DNA of 64,000 nt from Polynucleobacter sp. MWH-UH19D. Lineage in GTDB: Bacteria > Pseudomonadota > Gammaproteobacteria > Burkholderiales > Burkholderiaceae. The notes under the pieces are model-generated. The model was not told where the DNA came from, did no database searches, and was given only the letters and a program-made list of their open reading frames with translations. Of this stretch, positions 1-9,160 are shown one piece after another (positions within the stretch are counted from its first letter, which is position 1; every line of letters starts with the position of its first letter). The stretch lies in the NCBI RefSeq assembly GCF_040409795.1, contig NZ_CP099571.1:992001-1056000 (forward strand), written 5' to 3'. A program made the translations under genes and the position numbers.

Positions 1-529
1 CGAAATTAACGCCATTGGCTCTTTCATGTTTACGCAATAATTGAACAGAAGTGGTTCCAGTAGTAGTAGCCACTTTTTTACCTGCTAAATCAGAAATTGA
101 TTTGATTCCAGAGTTTGCTTTAACCGCTATACGCACTTCTTCAACATAGAGCGTATTTGCAAATCCCACATCTTTTGCACGAGCTGTATTGTTAGTTGTG
201 GTACCGCACTCAATATCAACTGTACCGTTTTGAACAAGTGGCACACGATTTTGTGATGTAACAGGCTGATAGTTAATGCGAAGAGTGCTCAAGCCTAATT
301 TATCTTTAATATCGCCCAAAATCATACGGCACACTTCAACGTGATAACCATCAAAACGACTATCGCCAGTCGTGTAGGACATTGGGATAGAAGACTCACG
401 AACGCCCATAGTTATTGCACCAGTGGATTTCATTTTGTCTAAAGTTTGACTTGCTGCTTGAGCATTCATGCTTAAAAGCAATAAGCCCGCCGCAATCATT
501 CCTGCCTTGATCATTGAAATACGCTTCAT
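1..529 (-). CDS. gltI: Amino-acid ABC transporter substrate-binding protein (GltI-like), 5' part only
   Basis: Periplasmic solute-binding protein of a polar amino-acid ABC importer, probably for glutamate/aspartate. I translated it by hand from the ATG at 527-529; about 176 residues are visible and the 3' end lies beyond the window edge. Residues 1-26 form a signal peptide ending in MNAQA-A. The mature protein begins with the family pattern TGAITMGVRESSIPMSY and continues with YHVEVCRMILGDIK and VDIECGTTTNNTARAKDVGFA, typical of the SBP_bac_3 fold. A strong ribosome binding site, AAAGGAG, lies at about 535-543. The permease and ATPase genes would be expected further left, outside the window. 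The family is certain; the exact ligand is inferred from resemblance to GltI. Confidence 0.88.
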   Translation of the reverse strand, partial: MKRISMIKAGMIAAGLLLLSMNAQAASQTLDKMKSTGAITMGVRESSIPMSYTTGDSRFDGYHVEVCRMILGDIKDKLGLSTLRINYQPVTSQNRVPLVQNGTVDIECGTTTNNTARAKDVGFANTLYVEEVRIAVKANSGIKSISDLAGKKVATTTGTTSVQLLRKHERANGVNF

Positions 530-673
530 AGAATTTCTCCTTTAGTTGCCGCACTTTATTTAAATTGATATAGATGCATCTGCATTTATAGCAAATTTAG
601 AGGCGAAGAAAGCATTTTTGCACGGAAACAGCGGGTTTCTACTGCATCGGCAATAAAAAGAAATGTGGTGGAT

Positions 674-750
674 TGGCCTGCCCAGCAGGAGTCGAACCTG
701 CGACCTACGGCTTAGAAGGCCGTTGCTCTATCCAGCTGAGCTATGGGCAG
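674..750 (-). tRNA. tRNA-Arg (anticodon TCT)
   Basis: Read on the minus strand, the sequence folds as a full cloverleaf. The acceptor arm CTGCCCA pairs with TGGGCAG, the D-stem is GCTC/GAGC, the anticodon stem ACGGC/GCCGT encloses loop CTTCTAA (anticodon TCT), and the T-arm is GCAGG-TTCGACT-CCTGC. Discriminator G and an encoded CCA follow (674-676 on the plus strand). It lies 37 bases downstream of tRNA-Pro in the same orientation, so the two are probably cotranscribed. Confidence 0.95.
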
Positions 751-787
751 ATATTGGCTGGGTCTATATCAGAACTAATAGAGAAAA

Positions 788-864
788 TGGTCGGAGTACA
801 AGGATTCGAACCTTGGACCCCCTGCTCCCAAAGCAGGTGCGCTACCAGGCTGCGCTACACTCCG
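788..864 (-). tRNA. tRNA-Pro (anticodon TGG)
   Basis: The minus strand shows a complete tRNA. The acceptor CGGAGTG pairs with TACTCCG (one G-T pair), the D-arm contains AGCCTGGTAG, the anticodon loop TTTGGGA carries TGG, and the T-arm is CAAGG-TTCGAAT-CCTTG. Discriminator A and an encoded CCA follow (788-790 on the plus strand). It is the upstream member of the Pro-Arg tRNA pair. Confidence 0.96.
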
Positions 865-954
865 ACGGAATCGTTATTCTACACCGATAGGGCAATTTCA
901 AGCAAATCCTGTAATATTCATCACATGATTGCCCATTTTTCCAGCAAATTGAAT

Positions 955-1293
955 ATGAGAATACGCGCTGCATTTGTAGTGCTATTGTTGTCATTTTCCT
1001 TGCTTGGAACACACTGGGTTGGACTTAGCCATAGCATCTCGCATGCGGGTGCGACAAAGCAAGTATCTTGTAATACTAACAATGAGGTATGCACCCAAAC
1101 AGCTAGTCACGCTTCTGAGTTATGCCATCTATTTGACGCCTTAACGTTGGCTAGTTGCATCGCTCCAAGCACTTACTTATCATCCTTCACTTCGCATACT
1201 CAAGCCATCACCCCTCACATAGTGATTGCAGAGGTTGATATACCCTTTCCAATAGGGTATCAGTCACAAGCACCCCCACCCTTCATCCTCTAA
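955..1293 (+). CDS. Small secreted Cys/His-containing protein (DUF2946-like), unknown function
   Basis: A 112-residue exported protein that I cannot name. Residues 1-30 form a hydrophobic signal or anchor segment (AAFVVLLLSFSLLG). The rest holds seven His and four Cys (for example SCNTNNEVC and ELCHLF), and the C-terminus is proline-rich (QAPPPFIL). This layout of short export signal, scattered Cys/His and a proline-rich tail resembles the DUF2946 proteins often found beside metal-related TonB receptors. I chose the ATG at 955; an in-frame ATG at 925 would add 10 residues. The longer open frame reaching back to 673 runs through both tRNA genes and is not credible. The TonB receptor gene begins 78 bases downstream, so a shared metal-related role is plausible but inferred. 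Confidence 0.6.
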   Translation: MRIRAAFVVLLLSFSLLGTHWVGLSHSISHAGATKQVSCNTNNEVCTQTASHASELCHLFDALTLASCIAPSTYLSSFTSHTQAITPHIVIAEVDIPFPIGYQSQAPPPFIL

Positions 1294-1306
1294 ATATAGG
1301 GCTCGA

Positions 1307-1358
1307 ACCAGAATTAATTCTGGTATTGATCATTGATTAATCGTCAATTCATTGACGA
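1307..1358. promoter_or_regulatory. Two perfect inverted repeats before the TonB receptor gene
   Basis: 1307-1324 is an uninterrupted 18-bp palindrome, ACCAGAATTAATTCTGGT. 1341-1358 is an inverted repeat with 8-bp arms, TCGTCAAT and ATTGACGA, around a 2-bp centre. Both fit in the 78-bp gap between the small secreted protein gene and the receptor gene. They could be operators for a dimeric regulator, or the first could be an RNA hairpin that reduces readthrough. Neither matches the Fur or Zur consensus I know, so no regulator is assigned. Confidence 0.45.
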
Positions 1359-1371
1359 ATTTGGATGAAGT

Positions 1372-3459
1372 ATGAATCTTAAGTATTTCCGTAATTTTCT
1401 GTTTGCATTCTCCTTTATCGCATTCTGTTTATTTGGCACAAATATTTGGGCTCAAAAGGATCTTGATAGCGGATTGCAGATTAATGTAAGTGGCTCACGT
1501 GATGATGGCCAGGGATTTCTTTCGCCTAGCAAAGCTCTTGCTGGAGATGAGTTACAAAACAAACTGGGTAACACTCTAGGCTCTACCCTGTCTAATGAAT
1601 TAGGCGTTTCTGCGACTGGCTATGGATCTGGAGCATCAAGACCCGTTATCCGCGGACTTGAGGGCGCCCGTGTCCAGATTTTGCAAAACGGGCTATCAGT
1701 AGGCGATGTTTCAAGCATATCGCCCGATCATGCTGTAGCAAACCCAATGCAAAATATCCACCAAATTGAAATTCTGCGTGGAGCCTCCGCATTAATGTAT
1801 GGTTCGGGCTCTAGCGGTGGCTTGGTGAATGTACTAAATGATCGAATTGTGACCACACTGCCAGATGCACTTTCTGGAGCCATTAACGCCAGTTACGAAA
1901 CTGTTAACCAAGGCAAAACAGGAAATATTGAACTAGATGCCCCAGCAGGCCCAATAGCATTGCATTTAGATTCGACAATCAGCAACTCCAATAATTACCA
2001 AATTCCTGGGTATGCAGAACAGGGTGGGCCAAATGCAAATTGGGCAATCAATCCAGGCAACCCAGTTAATGTTCCTTATAGCGGGAAGCTGCCTTTTTCA
2101 TTTAGCAACCAAAATAGCCTCGGATTTGGCGCGTCATACATTCGAAATGATGGTTATACCGGAGCCTCATTGGAGAGGATGAATCACAACTACGGGATAC
2201 CTACTGCAGAAGGTGGCTTCATACAGCAATCTCAGAACCGGTATGACTTCGCCCATCAAACAAATAACCCGTTTGACGGATTTTCATTTTTGAAGTTCAG
2301 TGCTGCCAATACCAATTACCAACATACTGAATTTAACAATAACGGTATTGCCTCGACACAATGGTCCAACACTGCTACAGAGGCTAGATTAGAACTAGCC
2401 CACAACAAGTGGCTTGGATCACAGGGCGTATTAGGCGTGCAAATAACTGGCGCAACCCTGAATGCAACGGATTTAGCGACCAATAATTACGCAATCGTTC
2501 CGCAAACAAAGTCCAATGCAAATGCCCTATTTTTAGTTGAAGAAGGTCGATATGGCGATCTAAAAACAAGCCTGGGTGCTCGATATAGCTATGCTGGACA
2601 GAACCCTAACACTGCAACGCAATTTCCTAGCTCCAGTTCACAAGGAATACCAAATTCCTATGGCCCACCAAGCATTCAAAATCGCCAGTTCAATCTATTC
2701 TCATACTCAGCAGGCGGTATTTATGACTTTGTCAGAGGCTACGGCTTGGGTCTAGCGTATACCGTCTCTCAACGAGCGCCGACTCCGCAAGAACTATATT
2801 CATACGGACCCCACGATTCAACAGCTACCTTTGATATTGGCAACTCAAGCCTAGGTACAGAAACTTCCCACAACATTGAACTCAGTTTTCAGAAAACTTT
2901 GGGCAATATTCGTAGCAAAGTAAGCCTATATCGCAATCAATTTACTAACTACATTTATGGGTTCTATACAGGCGCCTATAGCACGGTCTATGAAAATTTC
3001 TCGGTTGTTCAGGCTTCACAAGCCAACGCATATATACGCGGAGCCGAAGGTGAAATTTCTTATAACTGGAATCAATCAGGCATGGGAAGCCGCATTTTTG
3101 GAGATGTTTCACAAGGCAGCTTTAATGCTGGTGGAAATTTACCTCTTCAACCTGCACCACGATTAGGTACCGAGCTGGCATACCAAAAAAATGGTTGGCT
3201 TACTAGTGCAAGCTATATTTATAGCTATCAACAGAATCGTTTAGCTAACTGGGAAATTGGACCCACTCCAAGCTATAACTTACTAAATGCAAACCTTTCA
3301 TACACAGAACGGATTGGGAAAGTCAATTGGACAAGTTATATTGCCCTGAAGAATTTATTAAACGAAGATATTCGATATGCAACATCACCGATGGCAGTTA
3401 GACTTTATGCCCCACAACCAGGTAGAAGCCTAATGATAGGCGTAAGAGCCGCCTTCTAA
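1372..3459 (+). CDS. TonB-dependent outer-membrane receptor, possibly for a metal
   Basis: A 695-residue outer-membrane receptor that imports a ligand using TonB energy. Residues 1-27 are a signal peptide. The plug domain (about residues 45-160) shows PVIRGLEGARVQILQNG and IEILRGASALMYGSGSSGG, the classic TonB plug motifs. The remainder is a beta-barrel ending in terminal Phe, as barrel proteins do. The stretch SSISPDHAVANPMQNIHQIE resembles ZnuD-type zinc receptors and related copper receptors, but the His-rich loop of ZnuD is absent, so the ligand is open. The ATG at 1372 follows a GGATGAAG ribosome site. It sits downstream of a Cys/His-containing secreted protein gene and two palindromes, suggesting regulated expression. 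It is convergent with glmM, 20 bases away. Confidence 0.88.
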   Translation: MNLKYFRNFLFAFSFIAFCLFGTNIWAQKDLDSGLQINVSGSRDDGQGFLSPSKALAGDELQNKLGNTLGSTLSNELGVSATGYGSGASRPVIRGLEGARVQILQNGLSVGDVSSISPDHAVANPMQNIHQIEILRGASALMYGSGSSGGLVNVLNDRIVTTLPDALSGAINASYETVNQGKTGNIELDAPAGPIALHLDSTISNSNNYQIPGYAEQGGPNANWAINPGNPVNVPYSGKLPFSFSNQNSLGFGASYIRNDGYTGASLERMNHNYGIPTAEGGFIQQSQNRYDFAHQTNNPFDGFSFLKFSAANTNYQHTEFNNNGIASTQWSNTATEARLELAHNKWLGSQGVLGVQITGATLNATDLATNNYAIVPQTKSNANALFLVEEGRYGDLKTSLGARYSYAGQNPNTATQFPSSSSQGIPNSYGPPSIQNRQFNLFSYSAGGIYDFVRGYGLGLAYTVSQRAPTPQELYSYGPHDSTATFDIGNSSLGTETSHNIELSFQKTLGNIRSKVSLYRNQFTNYIYGFYTGAYSTVYENFSVVQASQANAYIRGAEGEISYNWNQSGMGSRIFGDVSQGSFNAGGNLPLQPAPRLGTELAYQKNGWLTSASYIYSYQQNRLANWEIGPTPSYNLLNANLSYTERIGKVNWTSYIALKNLLNEDIRYATSPMAVRLYAPQPGRSLMIGVRAAF

Positions 3460-3479
3460 AGAGCTAGGCATCTTATAGA

Positions 3480-4823
3480 TCAGTTTATAGGCACTAGCTC
3501 AGCAATACTTTTTGCGCTTCTCATAGCCACATCCGCATTGTCTGTTTCGACCATCACGCGCAAAACTGGCTCAGTGCCAGAGGCGCGAATAAGAACCCTG
3601 CCAATGTTTCGAAGCTCGTTTTCAACCTTCTGAATTTGCTTGCTTAAGACTTCATCTGATTTCCAGTTGTAACCAAGTTTATATTTCACATTCAAAAGCA
3701 CTTGGGGGAAAATCTTTACCACATCTAGCAATTGAGAAAGGCTTTTTTTGCTCTGACTCATGGCTGCTAAAACTTGTAAAGCGGCTATAGTGCCATCACC
3801 AGTTGAATGCTGATCTAAACAGAGCAAATGACCTGAGCCTTCCCCGCCAACTATCCAAGACTTTTGCTTAAGCAATTCAAGTACGTATCTATCACCAACA
3901 TTAGCCCTTTCAAAACCAATGCCTAGAGCTTTAATGGCATTCTCAACCGCTAGATTGGTCATCAGTGTGCCAACAACCCCACCTAATTTTTGTCCTCGAT
4001 TCAAGCGATCTTTGGCTAGTACGTAAAGAAGTTCATCACCATTGAATAAACGACCAGATCCATCAACCATTTGCAAGCGATCTGCATCACCATCAAGGGC
4101 AATACCTAAATCAGCGCCAACCTCTTTGACCTTTTCAATCAGGGCACCAGGGGCTGTAGCACCACAGCCATCATTAATATTTCGACCATCAGGATTGACG
4201 CCAATCGCTATAACTTCAGCCCCAAGCTCATGAAATACATGAGGGGCGGTGTGATATGCAGCGCCATTTGCACAATCTACAACCAGTTTAAGTCCCTTCA
4301 AATTAAGATCACCGGGAAATGTCGATTTGCAAAATTCGATATATCGCCCTGCGGCATCATCCAATCTAAATGCTTTACCCAACTCTTTTGAGCTAACACA
4401 GCCCATTGGCTTATCTAATTCAGACTCGATTGCTAGTTCAAGATCATCGGATAATTTATCGCCATTCTCTGAAAAAAACTTGATCCCGTTGTCTTGATAA
4501 GGATTGTGTGATGCTGATATCACAATTCCTGCAGATAAGCGTAATGCTTTAGTGAGATAGGCAACACCAGGAGTTGGAATCGGACCGCATAACATGACAT
4601 CTACACCAGCAGCAGCAAAACCAGCCTCAAGCGCAGCCTCCAATAGGTAACCGGAAACTCTTGTATCTTTGCCGATGAGTACTTTGCAACGCTCACCAGG
4701 CTTTGCATCTTTAGTCAACACCTTGCCCGCAGCGTAGCCAAGCCGCGTCATAAATTCAGGAACAATAGGAAATTTACCTACCTCGCCACGAATTCCATCA
4801 GTTCCAAAGTATTGTTTTTTCAT
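3480..4823 (-). CDS. glmM: Phosphoglucosamine mutase GlmM
   Basis: Converts glucosamine-6-phosphate to glucosamine-1-phosphate, the step that leads to UDP-GlcNAc for peptidoglycan and LPS. The protein has 447 residues, normal for the family. [19 protein letters not shown] at the N-terminus, the phosphoserine loop [19 protein letters not shown] (about residue 100), the metal loop [13 protein letters not shown] (about 243) and the phosphate-binding [14 protein letters not shown] near the C-terminus are all present. It begins 39 bases after folP, in the order ftsH-folP-glmM also found in E. coli. The enterobacterial downstream gene secG is not here; it lies near 49 kb. Confidence 0.98.
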   Translation of the reverse strand: MKKQYFGTDGIRGEVGKFPIVPEFMTRLGYAAGKVLTKDAKPGERCKVLIGKDTRVSGYLLEAALEAGFAAAGVDVMLCGPIPTPGVAYLTKALRLSAGIVISASHNPYQDNGIKFFSENGDKLSDDLELAIESELDKPMGCVSSKELGKAFRLDDAAGRYIEFCKSTFPGDLNLKGLKLVVDCANGAAYHTAPHVFHELGAEVIAIGVNPDGRNINDGCGATAPGALIEKVKEVGADLGIALDGDADRLQMVDGSGRLFNGDELLYVLAKDRLNRGQKLGGVVGTLMTNLAVENAIKALGIGFERANVGDRYVLELLKQKSWIVGGEGSGHLLCLDQHSTGDGTIAALQVLAAMSQSKKSLSQLLDVVKIFPQVLLNVKYKLGYNWKSDEVLSKQIQKVENELRNIGRVLIRASGTEPVLRVMVETDNADVAMRSAKSIAELVPIN

Positions 4824-4862
4824 ATTGACTCATTATAAAACCTTGAGAAAATATCAATGAAG

Positions 4863-5711
4863 CTATGCATTCACCGCTTCCCAAAGCTTTAGAGCATCTA
4901 CAGTATCGGGCACATCATGCACTCGAATGATCTTGGCGCCACGATCTGCAGCCATTATTGCTGCGGCGATACTTGGTGAAAGGCGTTGATCCACCTCTTT
5001 GCCGGTGATCTTACCTAGCATTGATTTACGGGAGATGCCAGCAAGCACTGGATAACCCAATTCTGAGAAACGATCAAACTTGGCAAGCATCTCTAGATTG
5101 TGCTCAAGGCTCTTGCCGAAACCAAAACCAGGATCTAATGCAATCCTATTTTGTTCAACGCCATTACTTAACAAAAGATTTGCACGCTCACCAAGAAACC
5201 CCATAACCTCAGAAACGACATTTTGATATTCAGGGTTAAATTGCATTGTGAGTGGATCACGCTGCATGTGCATCAGCACTATTCCACAATTTGCACTCTT
5301 CAGGACTGCATCTAGTGCACCCTGCTGTCGCAAGGCCCAAATATCATTAACGCAATCAACACCTGCCTCAAGCGCTTGAAGCATTGTTTCTGCTTTGTAT
5401 GTATCGATTGATAGTGGCACCCCGCAATTTTTGAGACCTTCAATTACTGGCATCACTCGATCCAACTCTTCTTGTAGTGAAACCGGTATTGCTCCAGGTC
5501 TGGTTGACTCACCACCAATATCAATTAAATCTACACCAGATGCAATCATTACTTCCGCTAAAGAGATGACATCAGCCGTAGACCGAAATCTACCACCATC
5601 AGAAAATGAGTCTGGAGTAGCATTTAGTATGCCCATCACAATCGGACGCTTACGAATTGTGAGATCAAAAAGAAAACGCCCACAACGCCAAGTTGTAGGC
5701 GGCACTTGCAT
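4863..5711 (-). CDS. folP: Dihydropteroate synthase FolP
   Basis: Condenses p-aminobenzoate with dihydropterin pyrophosphate in folate synthesis; the sulfonamide target. The protein has 282 residues from the ATG at 5711. I prefer this start to the TTG at 5735 because AAGG lies six bases ahead of it. Family signatures are visible: MGILNATPDSFSDGGRF, DIGGESTRPGA, CVNDIWALRQ, DPGFGFGKSLEHN and AGISRKSMLGKITG. It lies between ftsH (32 bases upstream) and glmM (39 bases downstream) and is surely cotranscribed with them. Confidence 0.97.
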   Translation of the reverse strand: MQVPPTTWRCGRFLFDLTIRKRPIVMGILNATPDSFSDGGRFRSTADVISLAEVMIASGVDLIDIGGESTRPGAIPVSLQEELDRVMPVIEGLKNCGVPLSIDTYKAETMLQALEAGVDCVNDIWALRQQGALDAVLKSANCGIVLMHMQRDPLTMQFNPEYQNVVSEVMGFLGERANLLLSNGVEQNRIALDPGFGFGKSLEHNLEMLAKFDRFSELGYPVLAGISRKSMLGKITGKEVDQRLSPSIAAAIMAADRGAKIIRVHDVPDTVDALKLWEAVNA

Positions 5712-5743
5712 AACTACCTTAAGAAACTCAGACAAGAAGAAAT

Positions 5744-7621
5744 TTAAGCTGTTGCTGGAGCGCTACCTGCCGCTGGTCCTGTAGTGCCAGCAGAATTTCC
5801 AAATTGAGTAGCTGGTGGTGGCTTAGGCGCTCTTGGTGGGCGACCTTCCATGATGTCGGTTATTTGGTCGGCATCAATCGTTTCCCACTCAAGTAAAGCA
5901 GCAACCATTGCCTCAACCTTATCGCGATTTTGCTCCAAGATTGATTTGGCCAAAGCATATTGACTATCAATCAATGTACGAATTTCGGCGTCAACTTTTT
6001 GCTGAGTGAGCTCAGAAACCGTCTTAGTGCTATTGCGACCAAAGATACTTTCTGATTCAGTATCAACATAAACCATAGTGCCCAAACTATCACTCATGCC
6101 ATAACGAGTGACCATATCTCGCGCCATTTTTGTTGCGCGCTCGAAATCATTAGAAGCGCCTGTGCTCATCGAGTTGAGAAAAACTTCTTCAGCGGCACGT
6201 CCACCAAATAGGATCGCCAATTCTTCTAACATGCGATCTTTATAAAGATTGACGCGATCATGCTCAGGCAACTGCCAAGTTACCCCAAGAGCCATACCGC
6301 GGGGCATGATTGTCACCTTATGAACAGGATCTGCCTTAGGTAAAACTTTTGCTACAACAGCATGGCCTGACTCATGATAAGCAGTATTACGGCGCTCCTC
6401 TTCACGCATCACAGCAGATTTGCGTTCAGGACCCATGTAAATCTTATCCTTTGCGTCCTCGAAGTCTTTCATATCTACAGAACGCTTATTACGACGGGCA
6501 GCAAACAAAGCAGCTTCATTTACAAGATTGGCTAAATCGGCCCCAGAAAAACCAGGTGTACCGCGAGCCAATACCGCTGCATTGACATCAGGATCAATGG
6601 GGACCTTACGCATGTGCACCTGAAGAATTTGTTCGCGACCACGGATATCGGGTAGACCTACATGAACCTGCCTATCAAATCGACCTGGACGCAACAAAGC
6701 CCTATCCAAAACATCTGAACGATTAGTTGCAGCGACAACGATGACGCCGCTATTGCTTTCAAAGCCATCCATCTCAACCAACATTTGGTTCAAGGTTTGC
6801 TCGCGCTCATCATTACCACCGCCCATGCCTGCGCCACGATGACGACCTACTGCGTCAATCTCATCAATAAAGATGATGCAAGGGGAATTCTTCTTGGCAT
6901 TTTCAAACATATCCCGCACACGAGATGCACCAACACCAACGAACATTTCAACGAAATCTGAACCAGAGATCGAGAAAAAAGGAACTTTTGCCTCACCCGC
7001 AATAGCGCGAGCCAAAAGAGTTTTACCAGTTCCAGGGGGGCCAACAAGTAAGACCCCATGAGGAATACGTCCACCAAGCTTCTGAAATTTCTGAGGATCT
7101 TTTAAGAAATCAACCAATTCAAATACTTCTTCCTTAGCCTCATCGCAGCCTGCAACATCAGCAAAGGTCACTGTATTGCTATTCTCATCAATCAAGCGTG
7201 CTTTTGACTTCCCAAAAGAAAAAGCTCCGCCTTTACCACCGCCTTGCATTTGGCGCATCATAAAAAACCAAAAACCAATAATCAATAAAGTTGGCCCAAG
7301 ATAGTACAAGGCTGAAACCAATACATTAGGCTCATCTTCTGCTTTGCCAGTAACCTGAACGCCATACTTCATCAAATCACCAACCATCCATATATCACCC
7401 GGAGAAATAATGGAGTACTTATTTCCGTCAGAAGGGGTTACTTGCAATGTACGCCCCTGAACATCGACGCGTTTTACCTTGCCAGCCTTAGCGTCATCCA
7501 TAAATTGGGAATACGTGACTTGGTTTTGGTCCTTAGGCTTATCAAACTGCTTAAAAACAGTAAAAAGCACCAAGCCCACAATGAGCCACACACCGATTTT
7601 TTGAAACATATTGCTGTTCAA
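5744..7621 (-). CDS. ftsH: ATP-dependent zinc metalloprotease FtsH
   Basis: Membrane-anchored AAA+ protease that degrades misfolded membrane proteins and regulators. It has 625 residues. Two membrane segments (about residues 10-28 and 105-125) flank a periplasmic domain. The Walker A motif [13 protein letters not shown] (about 200), Walker [10 protein letters not shown], the second region of homology and the zinc site HESGHAVVA are intact, and the C-terminus is Pro/Ala-rich. The start is the TTG at 7621 (MNSNMF): AAAGGA lies 6-7 bases ahead, and the N-terminus matches the usual beta-proteobacterial MNNNM form. A perfect hairpin abuts the ribosome site. Cotranscription with rlmE upstream and folP-glmM downstream is likely. 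Confidence 0.98.
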   Translation of the reverse strand: MNSNMFQKIGVWLIVGLVLFTVFKQFDKPKDQNQVTYSQFMDDAKAGKVKRVDVQGRTLQVTPSDGNKYSIISPGDIWMVGDLMKYGVQVTGKAEDEPNVLVSALYYLGPTLLIIGFWFFMMRQMQGGGKGGAFSFGKSKARLIDENSNTVTFADVAGCDEAKEEVFELVDFLKDPQKFQKLGGRIPHGVLLVGPPGTGKTLLARAIAGEAKVPFFSISGSDFVEMFVGVGASRVRDMFENAKKNSPCIIFIDEIDAVGRHRGAGMGGGNDEREQTLNQMLVEMDGFESNSGVIVVAATNRSDVLDRALLRPGRFDRQVHVGLPDIRGREQILQVHMRKVPIDPDVNAAVLARGTPGFSGADLANLVNEAALFAARRNKRSVDMKDFEDAKDKIYMGPERKSAVMREEERRNTAYHESGHAVVAKVLPKADPVHKVTIMPRGMALGVTWQLPEHDRVNLYKDRMLEELAILFGGRAAEEVFLNSMSTGASNDFERATKMARDMVTRYGMSDSLGTMVYVDTESESIFGRNSTKTVSELTQQKVDAEIRTLIDSQYALAKSILEQNRDKVEAMVAALLEWETIDADQITDIMEGRPPRAPKPPPATQFGNSAGTTGPAAGSAPATA

Positions 7622-7634
7622 AATGAGTCCTTTT

Positions 7635-7648
7635 CTGGATTGATCCAG
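7635..7648 (-). other. Short hairpin directly before the ftsH ribosome binding site
   Basis: CTGGAT-CA-ATCCAG on the minus strand is a perfect 6-bp inverted repeat with a 2-base centre. It ends immediately before the AAAAGGA ribosome site of ftsH. In RNA the central pairs would open into a small loop. It may modulate initiation at the TTG start or be chance; no family is assigned. Confidence 0.3.
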
Positions 7649-7747
7649 GAGTTAAAGCGAATCGCTACCTAAGTATTTGATTCTACTACCAGCCATTTTC
7701 AAGGGCTTTAGCAGGATTTATTTTATAAACCCATGTAATTTAGGGGG

Positions 7748-8422
7748 TTATTTGGGAGGCTTTAGGTTGCGCCCAAGAAGGAAAATTTCAGAAGATCGAG
7801 CTCTTGAGGCTTTTGGCTTTCTTGAGGAAACTGACTTAAAGACCTTTTTGAAAGATTCCACAATTTGACTGTAGCCACTACCGTTAAAACATTTAATCAA
7901 CAATGCCCCATCCGGCTTTAGGTGGGCTACAGCAAAATCTAAAGCTATCTCAGCTAAAAATGCCATTCTTGCCGCATCTGCAACCCCAACCCCAGATAAA
8001 TTAGGGGCCATATCCGATAAAACGAGATCAACTTTACCGCCCGCCGATTTTGGCAACAAAGCCTCTAATGCAGCTAGTCCCTCATCTTCACGGAAATCCG
8101 CCTGAATGAAAGTGACATCTGCAATCTCTTCCATGGGCAATATATCAATTGCAATAATCTGGCCGTCAGGTTTGCCAGACTCAATAGCGGGATTACTCCT
8201 GCCAAGTTCAGTTAGGCGGTTACGCACATATTGCGACCAGCTGCCGGGTGCGCTGCCTAGATCAACGATAGACATGCCAGCCTTGATGAGGTGATCTTCC
8301 TCGTCAATCTCACTTAATTTGTATACCGCTCGAGCACGATAACCCTCCTTTTGGGCCATCTTCACATAAGGGTCAGTTAAGTGGTCTTGCAACCAACTTT
8401 TATTAAATTTATTTTTTGCCAC
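7748..8422 (-). CDS. rlmE: 23S rRNA 2'-O-ribose methyltransferase RlmE (RrmJ/FtsJ)
   Basis: Methylates the ribose of U2552 in the 50S A-loop using SAM. The protein has 224 residues. The fold is clear: [13 protein letters not shown] with the first catalytic Lys, the SAM loop [28 protein letters not shown] with the catalytic Asp, and [10 protein letters not shown] with the second Lys. The start is the GTG at 8422 ([10 protein letters not shown]); no in-frame ATG precedes the conserved core. It is divergent from yhbY with 128 bases between and is followed by ftsH, the enterobacterial arrangement. Confidence 0.96.
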   Translation of the reverse strand: MAKNKFNKSWLQDHLTDPYVKMAQKEGYRARAVYKLSEIDEEDHLIKAGMSIVDLGSAPGSWSQYVRNRLTELGRSNPAIESGKPDGQIIAIDILPMEEIADVTFIQADFREDEGLAALEALLPKSAGGKVDLVLSDMAPNLSGVGVADAARMAFLAEIALDFAVAHLKPDGALLIKCFNGSGYSQIVESFKKVFKSVSSRKPKASRARSSEIFLLGRNLKPPK

Positions 8423-8550
8423 AGCATCATCACTTTCAGTATTCCTATTTTCCTAGTTTCTAAGCCCTAAAGCAAAAGGAATTCCATTTAATACGTTCAA
8501 TATTGGCTTTAACTAGCCTTAGTTGAGCTCAATGCTCTATCATCAAGTCC

Positions 8551-9135
8551 ATGACTGCACTCACTATTACCCCAACACAACGCAAATCCCTCAAAGCAGA
8601 GGCGCATGGACTAAATCCAGTAGTGATGATTGGTGGAGATGGGTTATCACCAGCCGTCATTAAAGAAGCCAAATCTGCCATTAATCACCATGGCTTGATT
8701 AAGATCCGCGTCTTGGGTGACGATCGTGAAGCGCGTATAGCAATTTATGAAGAACTCTGTGACAAGCTTGATGCCGCACCGGTTCAACATATTGGTAAAT
8801 TACTTGTTCTTTGGAGGCCTAAAGATGTTGCTGAGGAGGCTTACGCAAACCTCAATAGATCACGCAAGCAAACCAAAAAGGTGTTTCAAGATGTACGTGG
8901 GCGTAATCAAAAGACATCTTCTAGCAGATCAGGCTCTGGCAAAAAATCCCCCTTTGAGCGTGCGGCCGCCGTTAAAAAATCATCACCCAAAAAACGAGTA
9001 TTGCGATCAGAGGCTGCGGAGTCAAAAATTGGCTGGTCATCTCCAGGCTATCGTAAGGCAAGCCCCGCTCCAGCACCCATTAAAAAGCGTAAGGTACGCA
9101 TGAGTAGTAGCAAGAAAAAATCCTTAGGTTCTTAA
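8551..9135 (+). CDS. yhbY: YhbY-family (CRM domain) ribosome-associated RNA-binding protein
   Basis: RNA-binding protein of the CRS1/YhbY family, linked to 50S subunit assembly. It has 194 residues. Residues 1-97 are the CRM domain, with QRKSLKAEAHGLNPVVMIG, the loop GGDGLSPAVIKEAK and the strand HIGKLLVLWRP. Residues 98-194 form a long tail rich in Lys, Arg, Ser and Pro that the 97-residue E. coli protein lacks. The tail is probably disordered and may bind RNA, which is inference. The gene is divergent from rlmE, as in E. coli. Confidence 0.93.
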   Translation: MTALTITPTQRKSLKAEAHGLNPVVMIGGDGLSPAVIKEAKSAINHHGLIKIRVLGDDREARIAIYEELCDKLDAAPVQHIGKLLVLWRPKDVAEEAYANLNRSRKQTKKVFQDVRGRNQKTSSSRSGSGKKSPFERAAAVKKSSPKKRVLRSEAAESKIGWSSPGYRKASPAPAPIKKRKVRMSSSKKKSLGS

Positions 9136-9160
9136 GAACAAACCACACAAATAAGCGCCG

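Noticed and set aside
663-957. Open frames running through the two tRNA genes into the small secreted protein
   Set aside because: The sequence from 674 to 864 is accounted for by two complete tRNAs on the other strand; the protein is taken to start at 955.
1307-1358. Zur or Fur box
   Set aside because: Neither dyad matches the consensus of these regulators well enough to name one.
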